Below are positions 16,351 through 24,957 of a stretch of DNA of 64,000 nt, in pieces. Origin of the DNA: Chitinivibrionia bacterium (lineage in GTDB: Bacteria > Fibrobacterota > Chitinivibrionia > Chitinivibrionales > Chitinivibrionaceae); assembly GCA_009779925.1 (NCBI GenBank), contig WRAZ01000002.1:78953-142952 (forward strand), given 5' to 3'. The notes beneath the pieces are model-generated. The model was given only the letters and a program-made list of their open reading frames with translations, was not told where the DNA came from and made no database searches. The position numbers were made by a program, and so were the translations under genes. Each line of letters begins with the position of its first letter. The stretch's first letter is position 1.

Positions 16351-18720
16351 ATGGGCAGATTTATTAAGATTTTAGCGGCGGTAATGTTTGTTGCGAGTGT
16401 GGTATGCGGACAGATTGATTGGTCTGCAAATAGAATAACAATATCGACAGCCGAAGAATTACACGAATTTCGAGACACGGTAAACGCAGGAAGAAATTTT
16501 GCAGGACAGACGGTTTTGTTGCTAAATGACATTGACCTTAACGGAAATCAGGGAAATCAATGGTTGCCGATTGGACCGGGCAATTGGCATAGCACAGGAT
16601 TTCAAGGCGTGTTTAATGGCAATGGCTATTCTGTAGAAGGAGTGTTTATAAACCAACCGGGAAAAGAATTTCAGGGATTCTTCGGAGTAATTGGGCAAAA
16701 CGCAACAGTAATGAATATAGGTGTTTGTGTTAATATTACGGCAAGCCGATGGGTTGGTGGATTGGCAGCGATAAATTCCGGCACAATTGAGAATAGTTAT
16801 GTTGTAGGTAATGTATCAGGAATACCAACATCTGAAACTACTGCATTGGCAGTCGGTGGATTAGTAGGCGATAATTATTTTGGAATAATTAAAAACAGTT
16901 GGGTAGGGGCAAACATTAAAGGTTTCCGTTCTGTAGGCGGAATAGTAGGCGGAAACCTAGGTAATGCTACAATTATTAATTCATACGCTATTGGAAATGT
17001 AGAAGGCGAGGAACTCGTTGGTGGATTAGTAGGCGATTTTAACACAATAGGCACTATCACCAATTCGTTCTCTCTTTCAGGAGAAGCGCCACATTGGATT
17101 GGAAGGATTGCTTCAAATGATGGTTTCAGGTCAATGAACCAACTTCGCCAACAATCCACGTTCACCGATTGGTGCTTTTACACCATCTGGAACATCGATG
17201 AAAACATAAACAACGGTTTTCCGTTTTTGCATCGGAGGACTAAACTCCCTGAAAATGCAATACAAAAAATTGAAACTCAAATTTTCACAAATTCTCCGAT
17301 TACTCCCGGTATTGTAGTAAAAGACGGTGAAACTGTTTTGCGACCTGATATAGATTATGAAATCATTGGGCACAGAGGCAACACTAACATTGGAAAAGCA
17401 TTTATAATTGTGAGAGGCAAAGGCGATTTTTCAGGAACGATAGAAGCACCATTCGGGATTGCTCCGGAGGGTGCTATATTATTAGATGTTCAGTGGTGCA
17501 ATGAAGTTGAATTTGTATTTAATGGTGCTCCGCAATCTCCTACAGCAAGTATTGCCGTTAACCCAAATAACAACGATGTTTTTGTCGTTCATATAAGCGG
17601 AGCGCGAACAAATGTCGGACAAGGGCAAGCAAGAGCAAGTTTGGCAGATGGGTACAGCGCGCTTTATAGGTTGCGATATTATACAAGAAATTTTGATATA
17701 CTTCCAAAAGTGCTTACTGTCGATTGGGATACAAACACTGCAATAATTTTCAATAGACAGGCACAAGTTCCGAATGCAACCGCAAGAGACGAAGAGCTCG
17801 ATATTTATATTCAACTTGATATTTTTCACAACCTCAACCGTATTATGGCAAACAATATTAACGTAGGAGAATATTCTGTCGTGGCAATGATACGCCAAGA
17901 CAACCGAGATTTTCACATAAATTACAGATTAAAGAAAGAAGATGTCGAACGCACTTATGAAATTGAGCACCGTCCGATTACCATTTTACTTGAAGCCGAC
18001 CAAAACGCAGGTGTAAATTCAATATCAGGAGGCGCAGAAAAAGATACCATCGTTGTTATTCCCAGCTTATTTGCCGATTCGAACAACCTTAAAAATATAA
18101 TTCTCGGCTTGGTTGATTTTGACAATTTTGTGGGCGACGACGACATAAGCGTTTTCGGCTCCGCGCGCCCCACGGTAAAAATTATAGACCCCGAAGCCGA
18201 AATAGAGGAATCGTCTCGCTTCGGACGTTCGGACGACCTTGTAAGATATCGATTATATCTGCTGAGAATAGAAACTGAGGGTATGTTTGCAGAAAACTAC
18301 CAAATCGGAGCAACGGAGTTTTTTATAAGAACGGAAGAGTTTCTTCCAAACTTTATTCGCCAAAATACCTCGCGCGATAGCAGATACGGCATTCTCCTTG
18401 AAAACACAATCGTATCGGATTTTGCGAGGATTTCGGTAATCACCCCCGAACAGGCAACGGTGAATTTGGCGATTTTCGATAATTTGGGCAATGTTGTGTT
18501 TTCGGCGGACGGTGTAGGGGCGGGGTTTGCCCGCCCTGAAAACAGAACGAACGGCGATTTGGGCGGGCAGACCCCGCCCCTACAAAACGCCATCGTCTGG
18601 AATTTAACCAACCAATCAGGCAGATTTGTCGGCAATGGTACGTATTTAATTATCGTCGAAGCAACCGGTATCAGCGGGCGAAGATTCACCTATTCCGCGC
18701 GACTTGGAGTGAGTAGATAA
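16351..18720 (+). CDS. Secreted GLUG-repeat surface protein with FlgD-like C-terminal tail
   Basis: 789-aa exported protein. A signal peptide (MGRFIKILAAVMFVASVVCG) is followed by GLUG-type repeats (FNGNGYSVEGVFI, VGGLAAINSGTIENSY, VGGLVGDFNTIGTITNSFS), then YDG/MBG-like beta domains, and a C-terminal FlgD-type or sorting domain (ITPEQATVNLAIFDNLGNVV ... SGRFVGNGTYLIIVEATG). ATG at 16351 follows AAGAGG; the longer open frame covers the leader RNA and is rejected. A family A repeat at 18514-18583 is inserted in a loop of the tail. Likely surface adhesin exported by a type IX-like route (inference). Confidence 0.8.
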   Translation: MGRFIKILAAVMFVASVVCGQIDWSANRITISTAEELHEFRDTVNAGRNFAGQTVLLLNDIDLNGNQGNQWLPIGPGNWHSTGFQGVFNGNGYSVEGVFINQPGKEFQGFFGVIGQNATVMNIGVCVNITASRWVGGLAAINSGTIENSYVVGNVSGIPTSETTALAVGGLVGDNYFGIIKNSWVGANIKGFRSVGGIVGGNLGNATIINSYAIGNVEGEELVGGLVGDFNTIGTITNSFSLSGEAPHWIGRIASNDGFRSMNQLRQQSTFTDWCFYTIWNIDENINNGFPFLHRRTKLPENAIQKIETQIFTNSPITPGIVVKDGETVLRPDIDYEIIGHRGNTNIGKAFIIVRGKGDFSGTIEAPFGIAPEGAILLDVQWCNEVEFVFNGAPQSPTASIAVNPNNNDVFVVHISGARTNVGQGQARASLADGYSALYRLRYYTRNFDILPKVLTVDWDTNTAIIFNRQAQVPNATARDEELDIYIQLDIFHNLNRIMANNINVGEYSVVAMIRQDNRDFHINYRLKKEDVERTYEIEHRPITILLEADQNAGVNSISGGAEKDTIVVIPSLFADSNNLKNIILGLVDFDNFVGDDDISVFGSARPTVKIIDPEAEIEESSRFGRSDDLVRYRLYLLRIETEGMFAENYQIGATEFFIRTEEFLPNFIRQNTSRDSRYGILLENTIVSDFARISVITPEQATVNLAIFDNLGNVVFSADGVGAGFARPENRTNGDLGGQTPPLQNAIVWNLTNQSGRFVGNGTYLIIVEATGISGRRFTYSARLGVSR
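18514..18583. repeat. Family A composite repeat inside a surface-protein tail
   Basis: Left unit GTAGGGGCGGGGTTTGCC (18514-18536 with arm) and right unit ending in CCCCGCCCCTAC (18561-18583) face each other. Both are in frame and encode GVGAGFARP and GGQTPPLQN. The same two peptides appear in the ABC transporter insertion at 50923-51112. Confidence 0.85.
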
Positions 18721-18775
18721 TTTAACCATAAAGAAATGGCAGACTTTTGCCTCTTTTAGGAATTAGAAAAAAAAG

Positions 18776-18811
18776 AACGTCCCGCTTGGATTTGCGGGGC
18801 GCTTTTTTTTG
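18776..18811 (+). terminator. Rho-independent terminator
   Basis: GTCCCGC, 8-nt loop, GCGGGGC followed by a run of eight T after the stem. It ends the surface-protein transcript. Confidence 0.85.
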
Positions 18812-18817
18812 CTCCGC

Positions 18818-19357
18818 TTATTCCAACACTTCCGCTAAAAACCCGTCCCTATTCCTTCTCAATCTGAAACTTTCGTCAAATCTCGGAATATAAACGTTTC
18901 TTGCTCCGAATTCGCTTTCTTCTTCATCGGCGTACCAAATGGTAATTTTCGGGCGAAAAATATGCCTTTTTTCAGCAACGTTTGCGGAATCTCCCGAAAC
19001 CACTAAAATGTCGCTTACAATATTTTGCGCCCGCCTAAAATCTTCTGTTTCTTCAAAGGGAATAACTATGAGAATATTATTTGCCTGCGCCGAAATTCCC
19101 CAGCTTTTGTTTTGTATTTTCCAACCGTGCACAAAAAAAGTGTCTATTATTCTCATACTCGGGTCGAGCGGAATTGAAATTCTGTAGTCCTCTGTTCGAG
19201 TGTTATGATTTTCCTGAAAAAAAATGATTGCGCCGTCGTCAAAATAAAAAGAGCTTCGCATTCTCCACGGATTATTAGCCGCTTGCTTCGAATACCATCC
19301 GAAAAAAAGGGCAAATCCTATAAAAAGCACGGTTTTTATTTTCTGAGCAACAGGCAT
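18818..19357 (-). CDS. Hypothetical membrane-anchored protein (179 aa)
   Basis: Not recognised. N-terminal hydrophobic segment (KTVLFIGFALFFGWYS) would anchor or export it; the rest is a soluble domain rich in beta strands (FYFDDGAIIFFQE, YRISIPLDPSMRIIDTFFVH, NNILIVIPFEET). ATG at 19357 is preceded by TTGGAGAA, so the 18-residue upstream extension is not used. It ends against the terminator at 18776-18811 and is divergent from the flippase-like gene at 19490. Confidence 0.6.
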   Translation of the reverse strand: MPVAQKIKTVLFIGFALFFGWYSKQAANNPWRMRSSFYFDDGAIIFFQENHNTRTEDYRISIPLDPSMRIIDTFFVHGWKIQNKSWGISAQANNILIVIPFEETEDFRRAQNIVSDILVVSGDSANVAEKRHIFRPKITIWYADEEESEFGARNVYIPRFDESFRLRRNRDGFLAEVLE

Positions 19358-19489
19358 ATTTTCTCCAAGAATATAATTTTTTTTAACAAAAATAGTATTT
19401 TGCGCCGACAATATAGTATATTTAATTGCTTAAAGTAAATATAAATCGGCGCTGCGCGCCATCTAAAAGAGGAGTTGTCGCCGCCGAAA

Positions 19490-20446
19490 ATGTCAAAAAA
19501 TAAGATAATACTCAACATTGTCCGCATAATGTTTATAATAGCGCCTATTTTATGGCTGTTTTTTGCAGTCGATTACAAGTCGGTGATAGCGGAACTCGGC
19601 TCTGTTCATTTGGTATGGATTTTTGTCCTTTTTGCGATAATTTTCGCACATTTTATTTTACAATCGCTCAGATGGTGGATTTTAATTAGACCTTTTTGCG
19701 ACAAAATTAAAGCCGGAGAATTCATTATTCTAAACTGGAAAGCGCGCTATTATTCCGCAATGCTCCCAACTTCCGCGGGCTTGGATGTAAGCCGCGCCGT
19801 GCTTCTTAAAGACCGCCTTTCGATGTCTCAAATAGTCGCAATTTCCTTATTTTTTCGGATAACGGGAATAATTATGCTTGTTTTGCTCTCGGTTTTCGGA
19901 TTTTTTCAGTTTTCTTCGCACGACGGCGTATCGACCGCGGCTATAATTGTTGCGCTTATGTTTTTAGCTTTATGCGCGATAATGGCTCTTTCGCTTCACC
20001 AAAAAGCGAGCGACAAAGTATTGTCGATGCTGCCGCAAAAACTGCCCCAAAAACTTAGAAATTTCATAATAAAAGGCATTTCGTCAATCTTGCTTTACCA
20101 AAAATTTCCAAAACTTATTATTGCGAATATGTTTTTTTCGCTTTTAACGCACATTGTATTTTTATTTTTCCCGATTGCCGCAATTTTTGCGCTCAGCGGC
20201 GAATTAAAGATTTTGGAATGTCTTAGTTTTATCCCGCTTATAGAAATAATTTCCGCCTCAATTCCGATTTCGCCCAACGGCGCGGGCGTTCGCGAGGGCT
20301 TATCCATACTGTTTTTCGATTTTATAGGACTATCGCCCGAACAAGCGTTTTCGTATATCGCCCTATCAATGATTTTATATCTATGGATGTTTTCCGGCTT
20401 TTTTGTAATTTTGTGGGAAAAGATGAGGAAGGCGAGAAACGCATAA
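19490..20446 (+). CDS. Flippase-like integral membrane protein (LPG synthase TM / UPF0104 family)
   Basis: 318-aa multispanning protein of the lysylphosphatidylglycerol synthase transmembrane family, which acts on lipids or lipid-linked sugars. Characteristic blocks: ILQSLRWWILIRPF, LNWKARYYSAMLPTSAGLDVSRAVLLKD, and ISASIPISPNGAGVREGLSILFF near the C-terminus. Start is uncertain: AAGAGGAG abuts a TTG at 19475 and lies 15 nt before the ATG at 19490; the ATG is preferred. Two AGTAT boxes lie upstream near 19395 and 19413. Confidence 0.75.
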   Translation: MSKNKIILNIVRIMFIIAPILWLFFAVDYKSVIAELGSVHLVWIFVLFAIIFAHFILQSLRWWILIRPFCDKIKAGEFIILNWKARYYSAMLPTSAGLDVSRAVLLKDRLSMSQIVAISLFFRITGIIMLVLLSVFGFFQFSSHDGVSTAAIIVALMFLALCAIMALSLHQKASDKVLSMLPQKLPQKLRNFIIKGISSILLYQKFPKLIIANMFFSLLTHIVFLFFPIAAIFALSGELKILECLSFIPLIEIISASIPISPNGAGVREGLSILFFDFIGLSPEQAFSYIALSMILYLWMFSGFFVILWEKMRKARNA

Positions 20447-20469
20447 GTTTTATTTTTTTCGCCGAAAAA

Positions 20470-21753
20470 TCACAACTTCCTCACAAACTTCGCAATCAAA
20501 TCATAATCGTCGCACTCAATAACTTCCACTTCTAAAAAATCGCCCGCGTCGGCGTCGCCGTCGATTAAAAACACCCGCCCGTCAACTTCGGGGGCGTCGG
20601 AAATGCTTCGGCATTCAAAGTTGTATTCTTCAAAATCGCTTATTCTGTCAACGATGACTTCTATGATTTGTCCGACCTTGTTTTCTTGCGACTGCGCGCT
20701 GATTTCTCGTTGGATTTCCATAATTGTATTCACGCGCTTTTGCACGGTTTTTGTTCCCACTTGTTTGGGAAAATTCGCCGCTTTTGTGCCCTCTTCCGCC
20801 GAATACGGGAAAACGCCCATTTTGTCGAATTTCGCCCATTCTACAAACTCGCATAGTTCGTTAAAATCTTTGGGCTTTTCGTTGGGATAGCCGATGATAA
20901 ACGAAGTTCTTAACGTGGCGCCTTCAACTTTTTCGCGGATTTTTTCCACAAGTTTGTATAAGCCCGCCGACAAAGGTCTTCTTCCCATCGATTTAAGAAT
21001 ATCGTCGCTTATATGTTGCAAAGGAATGTCGAAATAAGGTAAAATTCGCGGGTTTTGAGCGATAAAATCCAAAAATTCGTCGCTCACAAAACTCGGATAT
21101 AAATACATAAGTCGTATCCAACGAAAATTCGTCTTATCTATAAGCATTTTCAGTAAGTTAACTATGTTTGTGCCTATGTCTCTGCCGTAAAAAGAACTGT
21201 CTTGAGCAACCAAAATAAGCTCTTTTACGCCTTTTTCCTGAAGCCAGAGCGCCTCTTTCAATATTTTATCCGTCGGCTCGCTCCTAAAATCGCCTTTAAT
21301 GCTCGGAATTACGCAAAAAGAACATTTGTGCGAGCAACCGTCGGCAATTTTTAAGTATTGGCTGTGGATAGGCTCGGACAAAATTCGCGAAAAATCGACG
21401 TTTATTTTTTGCAAATCGTAAAAATTTTGCAGTTCTTCCTGCCAATTATCGGTGGAAAGCCATAAATCGACCTCGGGAAAATCCGCGGCGACTTTTTCTT
21501 TGTATCTTTGCGAAAAACAGCCCGAAACTATGAGTTTTGCGTTCTCGCTTTTTTGTCCGATATGCTCCAAAATAGCGTCGATAGCTTCTTTGGTCGCTTG
21601 TTCTATGAATGAGCAAGTGTTCACGATTATCGCGTTTGCTTCCGCCGAATTTTCAGTGAGTTCGAAACCGTTTTTTACCAGAAATCCCGCAATGGTATCG
21701 CCGTCAACAAAGTTTTTGGAACAGCCCAAGTTGCATAAGTGTAGTTTTTTCAT
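20470..21753 (-). CDS. rimO: Ribosomal protein S12 methylthiotransferase
   Basis: Radical SAM enzyme adding a methylthio group to Asp of ribosomal protein S12. N-terminal UPF0004 domain with three cysteines (NLGCSKN, NTCSFI, SGCFSQR), radical SAM motif KIADGCSHKCSFCVIPSIKG (CxxxCxxC) and a C-terminal TRAM domain (GQIIEVIVDRISDFEEYN). 427 aa is normal. It has its own promoter at 21784-21813, inside the end of the preceding glucanase gene. Confidence 0.95.
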   Translation of the reverse strand: MKKLHLCNLGCSKNFVDGDTIAGFLVKNGFELTENSAEANAIIVNTCSFIEQATKEAIDAILEHIGQKSENAKLIVSGCFSQRYKEKVAADFPEVDLWLSTDNWQEELQNFYDLQKINVDFSRILSEPIHSQYLKIADGCSHKCSFCVIPSIKGDFRSEPTDKILKEALWLQEKGVKELILVAQDSSFYGRDIGTNIVNLLKMLIDKTNFRWIRLMYLYPSFVSDEFLDFIAQNPRILPYFDIPLQHISDDILKSMGRRPLSAGLYKLVEKIREKVEGATLRTSFIIGYPNEKPKDFNELCEFVEWAKFDKMGVFPYSAEEGTKAANFPKQVGTKTVQKRVNTIMEIQREISAQSQENKVGQIIEVIVDRISDFEEYNFECRSISDAPEVDGRVFLIDGDADAGDFLEVEVIECDDYDLIAKFVRKL

Positions 21754-21783
21754 TTTTTATATTTTTCCCTTCTTTTGATGGGT

Positions 21784-21813
21784 AAAATACTATTTGCCAA
21801 CTTACTTAATCAA
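21784..21813 (-). promoter_or_regulatory. Promoter of rimO
   Basis: Coding strand: TTGATT (21808-21813), 18-bp spacer, TATTTT (21784-21789) within AAATAGTATTTT. It lies at the 3' end of the glucanase gene. Confidence 0.6.
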
Positions 21814-23031
21814 AACCCGTTTTGACAAATTGAAATCGTTTGTTTTTACCTGTAAAATTGCCGTTTGATTTTTTGCAATCGACCTTGGAAATGCTATGCT
21901 TGCCGAATTTTCGTTTACTTTTACGGCGCGTTCAAAAAGCAATCTTCCGCGCAGGTCAAAAATGGAAATGGTTGCGGTTTGCGCGGTTGTCGGAAGCGAT
22001 AAATTTAGTTGTCTGTTGCGAATTGTCGCGTTAAATGTTTTGTTTGCGCGCGGAGAATTATTAAGATTTTGCGGCGTTTTCGACGATGGTATATCGTTTA
22101 GAGTTTCGTATTTTATCCAATCGAATTCCGCGGAAAATGTTCGGCTTGGCGCTTCTGTGGAGTTGGGTTTACCCTCTGCCGCCCAATCGTTTGTGTGCCA
22201 AAAATTGAACATAAAAGAAGCGGGTTTTTGCGTAATTCGAGAATCTTGGAGCGTTCTTCCGTGCGGCTCTCTGTAATCCCACATAACTATGGTGTCGCTT
22301 TCGTCGGCGGGGTTTAGCATCCACCAGCGAATGTTGTCGGTTTTCCAATCAAATCCATAAGTGTAAAAATTTTGGGAAGCGTCGAAATTCGGGATTGCGC
22401 GAATTGTTTCGGGATAATTTTCGACCCCCGTAAGCGGAATTCCCGCCGAGGCAAAACTTGTGCCGAACGTTGTAGAAAGAATTTCTCCCGTCGCCATATT
22501 TACAATTCTGCCTATTTTTCTGAAGTTTTCGCCGTCCTGAAAGTCTGTCCAAGCGGTCAAATAAACTAATTGCGGGTGGGCGACAAGCCATTCGATGTCG
22601 ATTTCGCTGTTGTCGAAAAGTCCGTTTTGGTTCCAATCGGGCGCTTGTCCGCTGCTCCATTCATCGCTGTAATACGTGAAAAATCCGACAACGCCACCGA
22701 CGTTCGGCTGGTCTTGAACGCACGGAATTCTTACTCTTGTCGAATATCTGCCGAAAAGCGTTAGTCTCGGCGTGTTAAAATTAGGTCCTTGCCACGCGCC
22801 TGCCGCATTATCGGGGTGCATATCCAATCTCATCACTCTCGTTTGCGGTTCTGTTTCGGAAAAAACCCCGTTTTCCCAAACATTTCGGTTTGAAGCGGCG
22901 CTCATATCGAATTGAAAATTAGTCGGCAAGCCCGCATTATTAAAGTTTTCGGTAAAACTTCCCATAAAACTTTGCGCAAAAATTTGCGCCGCAACTGCAA
23001 AAACCACTAAAAAAACGATTTTTTGTTTCAT
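21802..23031 (-). CDS. Secreted GH16 beta-glucanase with C-terminal sorting tail
   Basis: 409-aa exported glycoside hydrolase of family 16 (lichenase/laminarinase type). Signal peptide IVFLVVFAVAAQIFAQS; catalytic signature E-x-D-x-E in NSEIDIEWLVAHP; further family features YGFDWKTDNIRWWML and FMFNFWHTNDW. The last 80 residues are a type IX-like sorting domain (TISIFDLRGRLLFERA ... FNLSKRVLIK). Starts 12 bp after mutL with no separate promoter visible, which is odd company for a degradative enzyme. Likely acts on mixed-linkage or beta-1,3-glucans outside the cell. Confidence 0.88.
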   Translation of the reverse strand: MKQKIVFLVVFAVAAQIFAQSFMGSFTENFNNAGLPTNFQFDMSAASNRNVWENGVFSETEPQTRVMRLDMHPDNAAGAWQGPNFNTPRLTLFGRYSTRVRIPCVQDQPNVGGVVGFFTYYSDEWSSGQAPDWNQNGLFDNSEIDIEWLVAHPQLVYLTAWTDFQDGENFRKIGRIVNMATGEILSTTFGTSFASAGIPLTGVENYPETIRAIPNFDASQNFYTYGFDWKTDNIRWWMLNPADESDTIVMWDYREPHGRTLQDSRITQKPASFMFNFWHTNDWAAEGKPNSTEAPSRTFSAEFDWIKYETLNDIPSSKTPQNLNNSPRANKTFNATIRNRQLNLSLPTTAQTATISIFDLRGRLLFERAVKVNENSASIAFPRSIAKNQTAILQVKTNDFNLSKRVLIK

Positions 23032-23043
23032 AAAATCTCCACA

Positions 23044-24957
23044 TTACCTCAAAAACCGCTTGCCGATTTCTGCTAGTCCAAGCTTTGAAAAAGTTGGTCT
23101 TCCGTGGGGGCAGATGTGGGGGTTTTTGGTTGAAAAAAGGGCGGTTAATAAGGCGTTCATTTCTTCGGTTGTCAGGGATTTGCCGAATTTTATTGCCGCG
23201 CCGCAGGCGTAGGAGGCGGCGAAATGGCGGTGAACGGAGGAAAGGATTGCGGAGTTGTTTTCTTTTAAAAATTGCTCTATCATATCTTCTATCGCGTCTT
23301 TCAGTTGGCTTTCGTATTTAAAATCCGAGGGCATTGAATATACGGCGACCGTGTTTTGTCCGAAGTCTTTGATGTCGAAACCTGCTTTGGAGAAAAACTC
23401 GTTTACGGACAAAAGCGCCTCTTTTTCGTATGGTTTCAGTTCCATTGTTATTGGGAAAAGGAGCGATTGGCTTTCTATGCCGACGTCCATTGCGTCGAGA
23501 ATTTTTTCGTATAAAATTCGTTCGTGGGCGGCGTGTTGGTCAATGAAAAGAAGCCCGTCCGAAACCGAAACTGCGATGTATCTGCTGTGAACCTGAAAAC
23601 AACTTACCGAGTCTAAAGCGTTTTTGTCTATGCCCATTCCGAGCAATGGCGTTTCTTTTTCCTCCGCCGAAATTTTATCTAAAAAAGATATGGACATTTG
23701 CGTTGGTTTTTCGGGCGTTTCGCTGAATTTTGTGTTTGTAAATAACTCGTATTTTCCGTTTTTTTCTTCGACGGCAAATCTTTGCGGGATGTTTTGGGTG
23801 TAAGAGTAATTTGTGGTGGCTGAACCTGTCGAAACCGTCGGCATTGTTGAACGTAGGGGCGTATTGCATACGCCCGGATTACCGTCGTCAATGTTTTTTT
23901 CAGGGCGTATGCAATACGCCCCTACAGCGGCATTTTGGCAAGTCTCCAATTCCGTTAAAACAGTACGGAAAATGAACGAAAAAAGCGCTCGTTCGTCGTC
24001 GAATTTTATCATTTGTTTGGTGGGGTGGACGTTTACGTCGATTTTGGACGGCTCTATATCCAAAAAACAGAACCACGAGGGCTTGTTTCCGTAGGCGGAC
24101 ACGAAGCGCGAAAAGCTTTCGCGAATAGCCATTGAAACCGAGTTATTGTCGATTTTTCGCAGGTTTACATATAAATTTTGGTATTTTGGCTTGGGTTTTG
24201 CCTGCGACGGCGAGCAAATGTAGATTTCGGCGGACATTTCGGCTGTTTCGTTGCGGCAATAAATTAAATCTTGGGCGAATTCCGTGCCTGCGAGTTGCGA
24301 AATTCTTACTCTGTGGTCTTTTGCCGCGGGAATGTCGTAGATTTTTTTTCCGTCGGCGATACAGGTAAAATGAATTGTCGGAAACGCTATAAAAACTTGC
24401 TCGACGGTTGTTAAAATCGATAATCTTTCGCTTTTTTCACTCTTTAAGAATTTTTTTCGCGCGGGAAGGTTAAAAAATAAGTCCAAACACTCTACCGTTG
24501 TGCCTTTTACGTGAGCAATCGGCTCTATCTCGGCGGTTGCGGTGGTTGAGCCTGTCGAAACCGCCGAAGCCCCGCCATTAACCGATATTTTGTAGCCCGC
24601 GCCGTCTTCGGTTGTGGAGGACGAAAGCGAAAATTTGCTTGCGCTCGCGATACTTGCCAACGCCTCGCCGCGAAATCCCATTGTGGAGACGGAATACAGG
24701 TCTTCGGCGGCGGTTATTTTGCTTGTTGCGTGAGGGGTTATCGCTAAGGTCAGCTGGTCTTTTTCGATACCGCAACCGTTGTCCGTAATTTTTATCCGCG
24801 AAATTCCGCCGTTGTCGAAAATTACCGTTATTTTGTCGGCGCCGCTGTCTATGGAGTTTTCCAAGAGCTCTTTAACGATAGACGACGGGCGATCGATCAC
24901 CTCGCCCGCCGCTATTTGTTCTACGACATTTTTTGCCAGAAGTTTTATTTGGGGCAT
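23044..24957 (-). CDS. mutL: DNA mismatch repair protein MutL with repeat-encoded insertions
   Basis: GHL ATPase of mismatch repair, 637 aa. ATPase motifs: ELLENSIDSGA, DNGCGI, HATSKI, GFRGEALASI. The C-terminus has the endonuclease motif DQHAAHERILYE and CPHGRPTF, so this is the nicking type found where MutH is absent. ATG at 24957 overlaps the pycB stop as TAATG; a longer frame into pycB is spurious. Two stretches come from repeats: about residues 133-140 in the ATPase domain (family B) and 345-381 in the linker (families A and B). Both lie where loops or linkers are expected. Confidence 0.95.
   Translation of the reverse strand: MPQIKLLAKNVVEQIAAGEVIDRPSSIVKELLENSIDSGADKITVIFDNGGISRIKITDNGCGIEKDQLTLAITPHATSKITAAEDLYSVSTMGFRGEALASIASASKFSLSSSTTEDGAGYKISVNGGASAVSTGSTTATAEIEPIAHVKGTTVECLDLFFNLPARKKFLKSEKSERLSILTTVEQVFIAFPTIHFTCIADGKKIYDIPAAKDHRVRISQLAGTEFAQDLIYCRNETAEMSAEIYICSPSQAKPKPKYQNLYVNLRKIDNNSVSMAIRESFSRFVSAYGNKPSWFCFLDIEPSKIDVNVHPTKQMIKFDDERALFSFIFRTVLTELETCQNAAVGAYCIRPEKNIDDGNPGVCNTPLRSTMPTVSTGSATTNYSYTQNIPQRFAVEEKNGKYELFTNTKFSETPEKPTQMSISFLDKISAEEKETPLLGMGIDKNALDSVSCFQVHSRYIAVSVSDGLLFIDQHAAHERILYEKILDAMDVGIESQSLLFPITMELKPYEKEALLSVNEFFSKAGFDIKDFGQNTVAVYSMPSDFKYESQLKDAIEDMIEQFLKENNSAILSSVHRHFAASYACGAAIKFGKSLTTEEMNALLTALFSTKNPHICPHGRPTFSKLGLAEIGKRFLR
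23815..23925. repeat. Adjacent family B and family A repeats inside mutL
   Basis: Family B copy at 23815-23836 (GGTGGCTGAACC then TGTCGAAACC) followed by a family A composite at 23853-23925, arms GTAGGGGCGTATTGCATACG and CGTATGCAATACGCCCCTAC. All in frame; the family A part encodes VGAYCIRP and GVCNTPLR, the same peptides as in the ABC gene at 49876. Confidence 0.85.
24541..24562. repeat. Family B repeat inside the MutL ATPase domain
   Basis: GGTGGTTGAGCC followed by TGTCGAAACC, in frame, adding roughly 8-10 residues (AVSTGSTTATA region) to the loop before the conserved HVKGTTVECLDLF block. Confidence 0.75.
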
